A stretch of 64,000 bases of DNA, taken from positions 310,001-374,000 of the forward strand of contig NZ_LIUF01000003.1 of NCBI RefSeq assembly GCF_001280425.1, given 5' to 3'. Source of the DNA: Haloarcula rubripromontorii. GTDB taxonomy: Archaea > Halobacteriota > Halobacteria > Halobacteriales > Haloarculaceae. The position numbers and the translations under genes were made by a program. The notes beneath the pieces were generated by a model, which worked only from the letters and a program-made list of their open reading frames with translations, searched no databases and was not told the origin of the DNA. Shown here piece after piece: positions 1 through 8,701 of the stretch (the first letter of the stretch is position 1; each line of letters opens with the position of its first letter).

Positions 1-1
1 C

Positions 2-1189
2 GACGAGATTATCGAGGAGGCAGGGACCGACTACGAGCGCCCCGAGATGGACGAGGACGACCTCATCACCATCAACTACACGTCGGGGACCACCGGCGAC
101 CCGAAGGGCGTCTGCCGGACCCACCGTACCGAAACGCTCCACGCTTACATCGTCGCGCTCCACCAAGAGATCCGCGACGACGACGTGTACCTCTGGACGC
201 TCCCGATGTTCCACGTCAACGGCTGGGGCCACATCTTCTCGGTCACCGGCATGGGCGCGAAACACGTCTGTACCCGCGGCGTCGACGCCGAGGGCATCTT
301 CGACGCCGTCAGGACCGAAGACGTGTCCTACCTCTGTGGCGCGCCGACGGTGCTGAACATCCTGGCGGACCGCTACGACGACCACGACGGCAACATCGAG
401 ACGACCGGTGCCAACGACGTGCGTATCGCGACGGCCGGCAGCGCGCCGCCGGAAGCCGTCATCCGGACTGTCGAGGACGAGTTCGGCTGGTATCTGAAAC
501 ACGTCTACGGTGCGACCGAAACCGGCCCGCTTGTCACGACCTCCGACGCTCGCCGCTTCTTCGAGGACGGTAGCGACGCCCGGTTCAGCGTCAAGAAGCG
601 CCAGGGCATCGGCTACCTCGGAACGGACGTCCGTGTCGTCGACGAGGACGGGAACGACGTGCCACACGACGACGAGACGCTTGGGGAGGTCGTCGTCCGC
701 GGCAATCAGGTGATGGACCGCTACTGGAACAAGCCCGAACAGACCGAGGAGGCCTTCTCGGACCGCGTCGAGGGCTACTACCACATGGGTGACCTCGCGA
801 CGGTCGACGAAGACGGCATGATCGCCATCCGCGACCGCAAGAAGGACATCATCATCTCCGGCGGCGAGAACATCTCCAGCATCGAACTGGAGGACACGCT
901 CTACGAACACGACGCCGTCAGCGATGTCGCGGTCATCCCCGCGCCGAGCGACGAGTGGGGCGAGACCCCGAAGGCCTTCGTCGTCCCGAATTCGGGCGAT
1001 CCCGACAACCCCGGTGTGACAGCCGAGGACCTCCGGACGTTCACCCGCGAACAACTGGCGACCTACAAAGTCGTTCGTCGGGTGGAGTTCGTTGAGGAAC
1101 TGCCAACGACAGCGACCGGGAAAGTCCAGAAGTACGAACTCCGCGAACAGGAGTGGGAAGACGAGGACGAGATGGTCGGCCAGGGGTAG
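2..1189 (+). CDS. AMP-dependent acyl-CoA synthetase, C-terminal part (5' end outside window)
   Basis: The reading frame is open from base 2, so the gene begins upstream of the window. The product would activate a carboxylic acid (probably a fatty acid) with ATP to an acyl-adenylate and then to the CoA thioester. Visible motifs of the adenylate-forming superfamily are the phosphate loop YTSGTTGDPKGV near the beginning, YGATETGP, YHMGDLATVDEDG, the hinge and mobile-domain segment DRKKDIIISGGENISS, and the C-terminal TATGKVQK carrying the catalytic Lys. The substrate cannot be read from the sequence. The next gene is 157 bases away and is not obviously co-transcribed. Confidence 0.9.
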   Translation, partial: DEIIEEAGTDYERPEMDEDDLITINYTSGTTGDPKGVCRTHRTETLHAYIVALHQEIRDDDVYLWTLPMFHVNGWGHIFSVTGMGAKHVCTRGVDAEGIFDAVRTEDVSYLCGAPTVLNILADRYDDHDGNIETTGANDVRIATAGSAPPEAVIRTVEDEFGWYLKHVYGATETGPLVTTSDARRFFEDGSDARFSVKKRQGIGYLGTDVRVVDEDGNDVPHDDETLGEVVVRGNQVMDRYWNKPEQTEEAFSDRVEGYYHMGDLATVDEDGMIAIRDRKKDIIISGGENISSIELEDTLYEHDAVSDVAVIPAPSDEWGETPKAFVVPNSGDPDNPGVTAEDLRTFTREQLATYKVVRRVEFVEELPTTATGKVQKYELREQEWEDEDEMVGQG

Positions 1190-1346
1190 CGACCCGCGCC
1201 AGCCACACAGAGGTGTAGATTAGGGATACCTACGCGAGCCTATGATAACACACGTCGGTCGTAAATAACGTGGATGTGTTACCTTCCGATTCCAGAGACG
1301 GTCTTTTAACTCAGCGACCTGTAACGTGTGACAACTAGCCAAACCT

Positions 1347-3593
1347 ATGACGCATATTGCTGCCCCGATCCGTATTCTTCACGTCGATGATGAGCCGGGG
1401 TTTGCCGACATGACGGCGACGTTTCTCGAACGCGAGGACGACCGGATAGACGTCCAGACTGCGACGAACGCCACAGCGGGGCTGGAGATTCTGGCCGACA
1501 CCGACATAGACTGTGTCGTCTCTGACTACGATATGCCCGAGCGGAACGGCATCCAGTTCCTCGAAGCCGTTCGCGAGGGGTACGATTCTCTGCCGTTCAT
1601 TCTCTACACTGGCAAAGGCTCAGAGGAGATAGCCAGCGACGCGATTTCGGCCGGCGTCACCGATTACCTGCAGAAAGAGAGCGGCACGGACCAGTACGCG
1701 GTGCTCGCGAACAGAATCACGAACGCTGTGGAGTCCCAGCGAGTCAAGCGAGAGCGGAACCGCCAGCTCGATGCCATCGAAACCGCACAGGAGGGAATCA
1801 GCATCCTCGACGAGGACGGGCGGTTCATCTTCGTCAACGAAGCGTACGCGGACCTCTATGGCTACGATCCGGCTGAAATGCATGGACGGCACTGGGAACT
1901 ACTGTATCGAGAGGCGGATATTCCTCGCATCTACAGCGACATTATCCCGGCTGTCGAGGAGAACGGCTACTGGACGGGCACGACGATTGGACTCCGTGCC
2001 GATGGAAGTACGTTCACTGAAGACCACGTGCTCGCGCAAACCGACCGTGGTGAACTGGTCTGTACTGTCCGTGATATCTCCGACCAGCGAGACGGTGAAC
2101 AGGAACTCTCCCGGATCAAACGCGCTATGGACGAGGCACCTATCGGTATCGTGATCACCGGTCCCGAACAAGAAGATACGCCGATAATCTACACTAACCG
2201 TCGGTTTCTGGCACTGACCGGCTACACAGAGTCGGAGGTACTCGGCCGAAACTGCCGGTTCCTGCAGGGCGAGGCGACCGAGTCCGAGTCGGTCGATGCG
2301 ATGCGGACAGCCATCGACGAGGAGGAGCCCGTGTCGGTCGAACTCCGGAACTACCGGAAGGACGGGACCATGTTCTGGAATCAGGTGACTATCGCCCCTG
2401 TCCGCGACGACGACGGAACGGTCGTCAACTACGTCGGATTCCAGCAGGACATCACCGAGCGAAAGGAACACGAATACCGCCTGAAAGCTCTCAGTGAGTC
2501 GGCCAAAGACTTGCTCCGGGCTGACACGCGCGAGAACGTCGCCGAGATCGGCGTCGAAACGGCGCGCACTGTACTGGGACTCGAAGCGAACACGATTCAC
2601 CTCTTCGACGAGGACGAACGGACTCTCGAACCGGTCGCCGCCTCCGACGCGATATATGAGCTGATAGACGAGTTGCCGACCTTCACACCCGGGGAGAGCA
2701 TTGCGTGGCGCGTCTACCAGTCCGGCGATGCTCTGGCCGTCGACGACGTCCATACTGACCCGGACATCTACAACCCGGACACGCTGATCAAAAGCGAACT
2801 GTATCTTCCGCTTGGCGAGCATGGCATCCTGCTGGCCGGCTCGGAGACGGCCGCGGCGTTCGACCAGCGGGATGTCGTCCTCGGAGAGATTCTGGCCGGA
2901 CATGTCACCAGCGCGCTCAAACAGGTCAAAGGGACCGAACAGTTACGCGACCGTGAACGGGTCCTCGAACAACACAACGACCGGCTCGAAACGTTCACCA
3001 GCGTCGTCTCACACGATCTCCGGAATCCGCTGAACGTCGCCCAGGGACGGCTCCAGCTGGCACGCGAGCAGTGTGAGAGTGAGCATCTGGCCGCTGTCGA
3101 GCGAGCACACGAGCGGATGGACACGCTGCTGACTGATCTGCTCACGCTGGCACAGGACGGTGAGACCGTCACCGACCGCGAACCGGTCGCGCTCGCGTCG
3201 CTCGCCGAAAACTGCTGGAAGACTGTCGAAACGGCCGATGCGACACTCATCACCGATATCGACCGGACCGTCTTGGCAAACGAAAGCCGCCTGAAGCAGT
3301 TGTTCGAAAATCTCGTTCGGAATGCGGTCGAACACGCCGGGACGGACGTGACAGTAACAGTCGGGGCGGTGGACGACGGGTTCTACGTCGCCGACGACGG
3401 CCCCGGTATCTCCGAAGACGAGCGAGAGACAGTGTTCGAAGCCGGCTACTCGACGAGCCCGGAAGGAACTGGGTTCGGACTCAGTATCGCCCAGGAGGTC
3501 GCGTCGGCACACGGCTGGGAGATCAGCGTTCGAGACAGTGCCGATGGTGGCGCACGGTTCGAGATTACCGGCGTCTCGTTTTGCACCTCGTAG
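1347..3593 (+). CDS. Receiver-PAS-LOV-GAF sensor histidine kinase, candidate blue-light sensor
   Basis: This 748-residue soluble signalling kinase has a receiver domain at about 8-125 with phospho-acceptor Asp60, a PAS domain at about 138-250, and a second PAS at about 255-375. The second PAS is a LOV domain: it carries GRNCRFLQG at 300-308 with Cys303, then NYRKDGT and the Gln-containing GFQQDIT. A GAF domain follows at about 380-530. The HisKA box is SHDLRNP with His556, and the ATPase domain has the N-box FENLVRNAVEHA, DDGPGIS and a GTGFGLS lid. There is no membrane segment. In LOV proteins the NCRFLQ Cys forms a blue-light adduct with bound flavin, so light sensing is inferred from the family. 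A TATA-like CTTTTAAC lies near 1303. No partner regulator is adjacent. Confidence 0.92.
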   Translation: MTHIAAPIRILHVDDEPGFADMTATFLEREDDRIDVQTATNATAGLEILADTDIDCVVSDYDMPERNGIQFLEAVREGYDSLPFILYTGKGSEEIASDAISAGVTDYLQKESGTDQYAVLANRITNAVESQRVKRERNRQLDAIETAQEGISILDEDGRFIFVNEAYADLYGYDPAEMHGRHWELLYREADIPRIYSDIIPAVEENGYWTGTTIGLRADGSTFTEDHVLAQTDRGELVCTVRDISDQRDGEQELSRIKRAMDEAPIGIVITGPEQEDTPIIYTNRRFLALTGYTESEVLGRNCRFLQGEATESESVDAMRTAIDEEEPVSVELRNYRKDGTMFWNQVTIAPVRDDDGTVVNYVGFQQDITERKEHEYRLKALSESAKDLLRADTRENVAEIGVETARTVLGLEANTIHLFDEDERTLEPVAASDAIYELIDELPTFTPGESIAWRVYQSGDALAVDDVHTDPDIYNPDTLIKSELYLPLGEHGILLAGSETAAAFDQRDVVLGEILAGHVTSALKQVKGTEQLRDRERVLEQHNDRLETFTSVVSHDLRNPLNVAQGRLQLAREQCESEHLAAVERAHERMDTLLTDLLTLAQDGETVTDREPVALASLAENCWKTVETADATLITDIDRTVLANESRLKQLFENLVRNAVEHAGTDVTVTVGAVDDGFYVADDGPGISEDERETVFEAGYSTSPEGTGFGLSIAQEVASAHGWEISVRDSADGGARFEITGVSFCTS

Positions 3594-3701
3594 CGACTGG
3601 GGACGCGTCCGTCTGGGGTCTCGTTGGCACCCGTTCGAATGGCCTCGCCGCCCCGCCGCTGCTCGGTGTCGTTCGCTAAACCGTCAGCAAACTGCGTTCC
3701 G

Positions 3702-4136
3702 TTAGTCTTCGAGCGCGTCGGCGATGCGGTCGAGCGACCGTCGCATGTCGTGGACTTCGTCCCGGAGCTTTCGCATCTCGCGCGTGAGTTCCTCGTTGTC
3801 GCTGCCGCCCGATTCCTCGTGCTGCCCTGGCGGGCCGCCGCCCATGCCGCCGGGGCCGCCCGGACCGGGGCCACCGGGGCCGCCGCCCATCATGCCGCCC
3901 ATCATCTGTGCGAATGGGTTACCGCCGCCCATGCCGCCGGGGCCGCCGCCACCGCCCATCATCTCTTCCATTCGCTCTTCGCGGCTCATCTCTTCGCCGT
4001 CACCCTCGCCTTCTTCGCGCTCCTCGGCGCGCTGCTGTCGGATCTCCTCGACCCGCTCGCGGAAGGACTTCTCCTCGCCGCCTTCCTCGGTCGCGTCCGC
4101 AGATTCGTCAGCGTTGTCAGGTTCATCGTCTGCCAT
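3702..4136 (-). CDS. Gly/Met-rich acidic hypothetical protein
   Basis: This 144-residue protein has three parts: an acidic N-terminus (about 1-60) that includes a charged, probably helical segment, a low-complexity centre (about 60-105) built from GGM, GGPGG and MMGGMM repeats, and a C-terminal heptad-like helix (about 113-144) suggestive of oligomerisation. There is no signal peptide or membrane segment. The composition resembles the flexible Gly-Met tails of some chaperones, but no domain is recognised and no function is assigned. It stands alone, convergent with the histidine kinase gene. Opposite-strand frames through this Gly/Pro-rich stretch are shadows. Confidence 0.7.
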   Translation of the reverse strand: MADDEPDNADESADATEEGGEEKSFRERVEEIRQQRAEEREEGEGDGEEMSREERMEEMMGGGGGPGGMGGGNPFAQMMGGMMGGGPGGPGPGGPGGMGGGPPGQHEESGGSDNEELTREMRKLRDEVHDMRRSLDRIADALED

Positions 4137-4323
4137 ACGCCCGGTTTTGGTTGGGCCGCTGAAAAGGGTTGTCGTCCCGAGATAGTCCGTGTATACGGTC
4201 GGTCAGCGAGCAACGCCAATCCGGAGAATCGCGCCGTCGTCGGGTGACTGGCTCGCGAAGTTTCGGACTTGGATTACTGAAACGTCGACTGTGGGTGCCT
4301 GATACGGCTGGTGACAGTCCGTC

Positions 4324-4626
4324 TCAGGCGAGCCGTCGGACCAGCACCGAGAGGCCCAGCCCACAGGCGAGCACCACGGCGAGGTTGAACGCCGCGTTGA
4401 ACAGCGGCCGGTACCTGTCGGTGACGAACGTATCAATCGCTGACGACGCGGAGAAGTAGAACTGGAGTGTCGCGATGAGCGCCACGAGCGTGAGAATAAC
4501 GAACACTGCCCACTGTGCGTAGATCGCTATTGCCGGTCCGGTGTCGTCGTCCGGTTCGTCGACAGCGTCGCCGGTCTCTGCGCCGGTATCCTGTGCCACT
4601 GCGTCGGTGGTGGAGGTGTCACTCAT
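4324..4626 (-). CDS. Small membrane protein of a two-gene unit
   Basis: A protein of 100 residues with an acidic, Thr/Asp-rich N-terminus (about 1-32), two hydrophobic helices (about 33-55 and 73-95) and a short Arg-containing end. The start chosen is the ATG at 4626, which overlaps the stop of the upstream surface-protein gene by 8 bases. A longer start 45 bases earlier would lie entirely inside that gene. The tight overlap implies translational coupling and a shared membrane or envelope role. I recognise no characterised family. Confidence 0.75.
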   Translation of the reverse strand: MSDTSTTDAVAQDTGAETGDAVDEPDDDTGPAIAIYAQWAVFVILTLVALIATLQFYFSASSAIDTFVTDRYRPLFNAAFNLAVVLACGLGLSVLVRRLA

Positions 4627-5680
4627 TGGTCTGTCTCCGTGTGATGAGGAGGCCGCTTGCGAGGACGGCAATCAGGCCGAGTAGCGCCGTGAAGCCGGGA
4701 CCTTCCCCGGCCGCGGTCTGCTGTGGTCCGTCCATCTCTCGTTCTTCGGGCCGGTCCTGCTCGAAATCGCTAGACTGGAAGCCGACTTGCTGTCTGGTTT
4801 CGTTCTCCTGCAGACGCTCCGTCGGATGGAGGTTCGCCGGGGAACTCTCGGTCCCGACGATGACGCCGTCAGAGAGCAACATCCCGTCAAGCCAGTAGTT
4901 GTAGTCGTCAGGCACCGTCAGTTGCGTTCTGACAATCTCCGTTCGGCCGGGGCGAATCTGGCCGACCCGAACGGTCGACTCGTCGGCGATGACGTTCGAG
5001 TCGGCCTGCCGCGCCCGGAGGCGTAGCGAGAGGTCATCAGACGGACTGTTGCCGGCGTTCGTGACGTACACCGAGACGTTCAGGGTCGTCTGGTTGTTCG
5101 AGACGCTGTCAATCCGGTAGGTGATGGAGTCCAGCGGGACGCCGGCGTTCTCGAACCGCTGGAAGGTCACGGTACTGCGGGCGTACGCCGGTGTGAGGGC
5201 GTCGACGTTCTGGACCGACTGCTGACCGGTCTCGACGCGGTTACCGTCCTCGTAGACGATTGTGTCGATCCGATAGCCGCCCGCCCGCTCGACTGTGATG
5301 TTCGACCGCACCGATACTTCTCGTTCCCCTTCGATTGTGCCGACTGACTGCCGCGTCGTCGTCGCGACGAGGCCGGTGTCCGCGTCGATGGCCCGCGTCT
5401 CCACGGTGACGTTCTCGGCTGGGCCGCCACGGTGTGAGAGGCGGGCGTCGATGGAGAGCGTCACCGTCTGGCCGTCGACCGACGCCGGTTCGATGGTCGT
5501 CTCGCGGAGGTCGAGATAGCTCTCGCGAACGTTGTCTTCGGGTTCGGAGAGCGCGCCGGGGACCGCTGTTGCACCGATGAGCATGGTCAGGACGACCACG
5601 ACCACGCCACCGGTCAGGAGGGTTTCACGTCGCACACGAGGATGGCCAACAGCCGCCATTAAATGTCTTCTGTACTTCAA
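4619..5680 (-). CDS. Secreted surface protein with PGF-CTERM anchor (DUF7490-like)
   Basis: This 353-residue exported protein has a basic N-terminus and one hydrophobic segment (about 21-45), then a long extracytoplasmic region rich in Thr, Val and Asp that looks like two beta-sandwich repeats, and ends in a PGF-CTERM tripartite signal: PGF, a hydrophobic helix and RRQTNE. In haloarchaea archaeosortase A cuts such tails and the protein is lipid-anchored at the S-layer. There are many N-x-S/T sequons, which fits a glycosylated surface protein. The DUF number is from memory and should be confirmed. It is the first gene of a two-gene operon with the small membrane protein. Confidence 0.8.
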   Translation of the reverse strand: MKYRRHLMAAVGHPRVRRETLLTGGVVVVVLTMLIGATAVPGALSEPEDNVRESYLDLRETTIEPASVDGQTVTLSIDARLSHRGGPAENVTVETRAIDADTGLVATTTRQSVGTIEGEREVSVRSNITVERAGGYRIDTIVYEDGNRVETGQQSVQNVDALTPAYARSTVTFQRFENAGVPLDSITYRIDSVSNNQTTLNVSVYVTNAGNSPSDDLSLRLRARQADSNVIADESTVRVGQIRPGRTEIVRTQLTVPDDYNYWLDGMLLSDGVIVGTESSPANLHPTERLQENETRQQVGFQSSDFEQDRPEEREMDGPQQTAAGEGPGFTALLGLIAVLASGLLITRRQTNE

Positions 5681-5711
5681 ATGCAGATTACAGCGACGGC
5701 AGTCTCCGGCG

Positions 5712-6494
5712 TTACCCGAACGCGCCGAGGCTCGACTGCAGATCCCGGTCGGTTCGGCCGTCTATGAGTTCGTAGCCGACGAGCTGGCGGAGGTCCACGG
5801 CGTAGATGCTGCCGTTGTTCGCAAGCACGGCGACTCGTCCTTTCGTCCCTCGGACGGTCCCTGTCGCCAGGGTTTCGGCCATCGGTCGGTCCGACAGAGT
5901 CAGACCGTACTCGAAGTCGTAGGTCGCAAGCGGGTCGTAGCGCTCGCACAGCGATGCCCACCAGTCGGTGTCGACGGACTGGTCGAAGCCAGATATTTTC
6001 GTGGGGACCCTGACCCGGTCCCCCAGTTCGGCGGCAATGTCGGCCTCGACTTGCCGGGCGATGCGGCCGTCGGCGACGGTCCGGAGGTGGGCGGCCCTGT
6101 CGGCCCCCTGCTCGCGGAGCCGCGTCTCCAGCCGCCAGGAGCGAGTGACGCCGACCTTGATGATATCGGGCGCGAACGCCGCCAGATACACCGCGTGTTC
6201 CTCATCGCAAGTGTCGAGTGGTTTGTTGCAGTCCCCGGTACAGCGGGCACACGGCCAGATGTCGGTGTGTTCCGGGCAGTACGGCGCGGGGTCGTTGTCA
6301 CAGCGGAAGTGGCGGTCGCCGTCGACTGCACCGGCACAGTGGCGCTCGCCGAGCGTGTACGAGAGTTCGGTGTCCGGGTCCAGTCGCTCAGTGGTCACGC
6401 TCCCGTTCTCGGCCAACAGGAGCGCGGCGTGTTCGTCGACCCGCGCACGGTAGCCCACGACCTGCACGTCCGGCGCTTCGGTGCGGAGCCGCAA
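5712..6494 (-). CDS. DUF2797 family protein
   Basis: This 260-residue soluble protein has a Cys/His-rich N-terminal half (CAGAVDGDRHFRCDNDP, YCPEH, PCARCTGDC), probably zinc-binding, and a central segment VYLAAFAPDIIKVGVTRSW typical of DUF2797, which resembles GIY-YIG-like folds. The biochemical role is unknown. The start is a TTG at 6494; no ATG or GTG precedes it in frame within the short intergenic region. It is divergent from the PEBP-like gene 47 bases away, so the two promoters are back to back. Confidence 0.8.
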   Translation of the reverse strand: MRLRTEAPDVQVVGYRARVDEHAALLLAENGSVTTERLDPDTELSYTLGERHCAGAVDGDRHFRCDNDPAPYCPEHTDIWPCARCTGDCNKPLDTCDEEHAVYLAAFAPDIIKVGVTRSWRLETRLREQGADRAAHLRTVADGRIARQVEADIAAELGDRVRVPTKISGFDQSVDTDWWASLCERYDPLATYDFEYGLTLSDRPMAETLATGTVRGTKGRVAVLANNGSIYAVDLRQLVGYELIDGRTDRDLQSSLGAFG

Positions 6495-6541
6495 ATGGCT
6501 GCCGGGACGATTTTTTGTGCTTGGCTGTCATATTCCCGGAC

Positions 6542-6997
6542 ATGCCAGAGCTACACCTCCGAAGCCCGGCGTTCGATGACGGTGACCGTATTCCCGAGGA
6601 ACACGGCTATTCGGCGGCGAACACGAACCCCCCGCTGGAGGTCGAGAACGTCCCGCCGGACGCGTCGTCGCTCCTCCTCATCGTTGACGACCCCGACGCC
6701 GAGGAACCGGCCGGAAAGGTGTGGGACCACTGGCTCGTCTGGAACATCCCGCCAGATGTCGGCCGGATTCCGGAGGGATGGGTGCCTGACGAGGCGACAG
6801 AGGGACAGAACGACTTCGGCGAGGTGGGGTGGGGCGGTCCGAGTCCGCCCGACCGGGAACACACCTATCGGTTCCTCCTGTACGCGCTGGATACGACGCT
6901 CGACCTCTCCCCGGCAGCAGACAAAGATGACGTGTACGACGCGGCCAGCGGCCACGTCGTCGAAAAGGCACAATTGAACGGTACGTATCCGGCCTAA
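6542..6997 (+). CDS. YbhB/YbcL-type PEBP (Raf kinase inhibitor-like) protein
   Basis: A 151-residue cytoplasmic protein of the phosphatidylethanolamine-binding-protein family. It shows the expected ligand-pocket features: NTNPPLEVENVPPDASSLLLIVDDPDA near the N-terminus, then VWDHWLVWNIPP, and a later HTYRFLLYALD strand. Length matches the prokaryotic family. The ATG at 6542 is chosen because the longer upstream frame overlaps the divergent gene. The family binds anionic ligands; the physiological role in archaea is not established. Confidence 0.88.
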   Translation: MPELHLRSPAFDDGDRIPEEHGYSAANTNPPLEVENVPPDASSLLLIVDDPDAEEPAGKVWDHWLVWNIPPDVGRIPEGWVPDEATEGQNDFGEVGWGGPSPPDREHTYRFLLYALDTTLDLSPAADKDDVYDAASGHVVEKAQLNGTYPA

Positions 6998-7003
6998 GCC
7001 GCC

Positions 7004-7930
7004 TCAGAGTTCTTCGAGCAGTTCGCGGGTCGACTGCCGTACCGCGTCGTCGCTCGACTGTTCGGGTTCCCAGCCGAGCGCTGAGAGCTTGTCGATAGAG
7101 AGGCGCATCCGCGGCACGTCGCCGGTCCAGCCGCGGTCGCCGCCGGTGTACTCGTACTCGGGGTCGATATCCATCTCGTCGGCGACGATGCTGGCGATGC
7201 GGTCGACCGAGGTGGTCGTCCGCGTGCCGAGGTTGAACACGTTGTGGTCCCTGTCGGCGTGTTCGACGGCGAACAGCATCGCGTCGATGCACTCGGAGAT
7301 GTGCATGTAGGATTTCTCTTGGCGGCCGTCGCCGAGAATCGTCAGCGTCGACGGGTCCTCGGTGAGTTTCTCGATGAAGTCGGGAATGACCGCCCCGCGC
7401 AGGCGCGGGCCGACAATGTTCGCAAACCGGAACACCCACGACTGGATGTCGTGGCTGTGGGCGTACGTCGAGACGAGTGACTCCTCGGCGAGTTTCGTCG
7501 CGCCGTAGACGCTGATCGGCTCAAGCGGCGCGTAGTCTTCCGGTGTCGGCCGCGGCGCTTCGCCGTATACTGTGGACGACGACGTAAACACCAGATTCTC
7601 GACGCCAGCGTCCTGCATTCGTTCGAGGATGTTGTACGTGATGTCGCTGTTGTCCTCGAACTGCCGGCGGGGCGTGTCCGTATCCACCAGTTTCGACGCC
7701 GCGAGGTGGACGACGAGGTCGACATCGCTCGTGATGGCCTCGGCGACGACATCGGAATCAGTGAGGTCACCATCTAGATAGGTTGCGTCCTCATGAACCC
7801 ATTCGGATTGTCCGCTCGCTTCGTTGTCGACGACCAGTACGTCGTTGTCCGGAACGAGGCGCTCGACCAGATGTGACCCGATAAAGCCCGCCCCGCCGGT
7901 GACGACTATTCGCTTCTCTGATACGTCCAT
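7004..7930 (-). CDS. NAD-dependent sugar-nucleotide epimerase/dehydratase (extended SDR)
   Basis: This 308-residue extended SDR enzyme, GalE/RfbB-like, has the Rossmann motif TGGAGFIG at 11-18, the catalytic SSSTVYG with the YGATK pair Tyr142/Lys146, and a sugar-binding C-terminal domain. It probably epimerises or dehydrates a UDP- or dTDP-sugar for glycan synthesis. The start is taken at MDVSEK (7930); 23 more residues could be read upstream but do not look like the family's N-terminus. It converges with the PEBP-like gene, leaving only 6 bases between them. Confidence 0.88.
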   Translation of the reverse strand: MDVSEKRIVVTGGAGFIGSHLVERLVPDNDVLVVDNEASGQSEWVHEDATYLDGDLTDSDVVAEAITSDVDLVVHLAASKLVDTDTPRRQFEDNSDITYNILERMQDAGVENLVFTSSSTVYGEAPRPTPEDYAPLEPISVYGATKLAEESLVSTYAHSHDIQSWVFRFANIVGPRLRGAVIPDFIEKLTEDPSTLTILGDGRQEKSYMHISECIDAMLFAVEHADRDHNVFNLGTRTTTSVDRIASIVADEMDIDPEYEYTGGDRGWTGDVPRMRLSIDKLSALGWEPEQSSDDAVRQSTRELLEEL

Positions 7931-8047
7931 AGTTGCGATGTTTCGTATGCGAGGTAAAACGTTGCGGTCGCGGCCGATTCCAGTGGAGACGGTAGCCACG
8001 TAACGGATGACAACGTCGTTTTATAGCTTCCCCTGTGAGAGTCGGCT

Positions 8048-8701
8048 ATGACTCGATTCACTCGCCGCGGCTTCCTCTCGGCGACGACTGTCGCTCTCGG
8101 CGCGCTGGCCGGGTGTGTCGGTGGCGGTTCCGAGTCGGCCGGAACGGAGACGCCGACCCCCGCACCGGGCCAACCGCTCTCGACGCCGGTCGCGGGCGAC
8201 CCCGAGGCTGACGTTACGGTCGCGGTGTACGAGGATTACGCCTGTCCGCACTGCGCGACCTACTCGGAGTCTGTCTTCCCAGAGGTTCAGGACGACTACC
8301 TCGCTGATGGAACCATCCGCTACGAGTTCCACGACTTCCCGATACCGGTCGACGAAGAAGTATCGTGGCAGGCCGCAAGCGCCGCGCGTGCCGTACAGGA
8401 CACCGTCGGCGACGACGCCTTCTTCACCTACTCCAAGCGCCTGTTCGCAAACCAGACCCAACTGGGGCCAGACACCTACGCCGACCTGACGGAGGGACTG
8501 GACGTCGACGGCGAGGCTATTCGAGCGGCTGCGACGGGGGAACTGTACCGCCCAACGGTCTCCGGCGACCGCGAGGCCGGTATCGACCGGGGCGTTCAGG
8601 GAACACCAGCCGTGTTCGTCAACGGCGAGCAGGTCGAGTGGAGCGAAATCGCCTACGAGCCCGTACGGGCAGCTATCGAAGCGGCACGGAGCGACGAATG
8701 A
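8048..8701 (+). CDS. DsbA-like thioredoxin-fold lipoprotein
   Basis: This 217-residue exported protein carries a Tat signal (RRGF at 6-9) with lipobox LAGC at Cys23, a Pro/Thr linker, then a thioredoxin-fold domain with active site CPHC (Cys66/Cys69) and the cis-Pro segment GTPAVFVNG near the C-terminus. It probably catalyses disulfide formation or exchange outside the membrane. A TATA-like TTTTATAG lies about 25 bases before the ATG, which suits a leaderless transcript. The stop overlaps the start of the trm56-like gene by 4 bases. Confidence 0.9.
   Translation: MTRFTRRGFLSATTVALGALAGCVGGGSESAGTETPTPAPGQPLSTPVAGDPEADVTVAVYEDYACPHCATYSESVFPEVQDDYLADGTIRYEFHDFPIPVDEEVSWQAASAARAVQDTVGDDAFFTYSKRLFANQTQLGPDTYADLTEGLDVDGEAIRAAATGELYRPTVSGDREAGIDRGVQGTPAVFVNGEQVEWSEIAYEPVRAAIEAARSDE

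Noticed and set aside
1899-2903. A 334-codon minus-strand frame within the histidine kinase gene
   Set aside because: It lies wholly inside a clear multidomain kinase, and its translation has no recognisable features.
3624-4247. An Ala/His-rich plus-strand frame opposite the Gly/Met protein
   Set aside because: It arises from the complement of Gly/Pro repeats; the minus-strand frame has a sensible acidic start and coiled-coil end.
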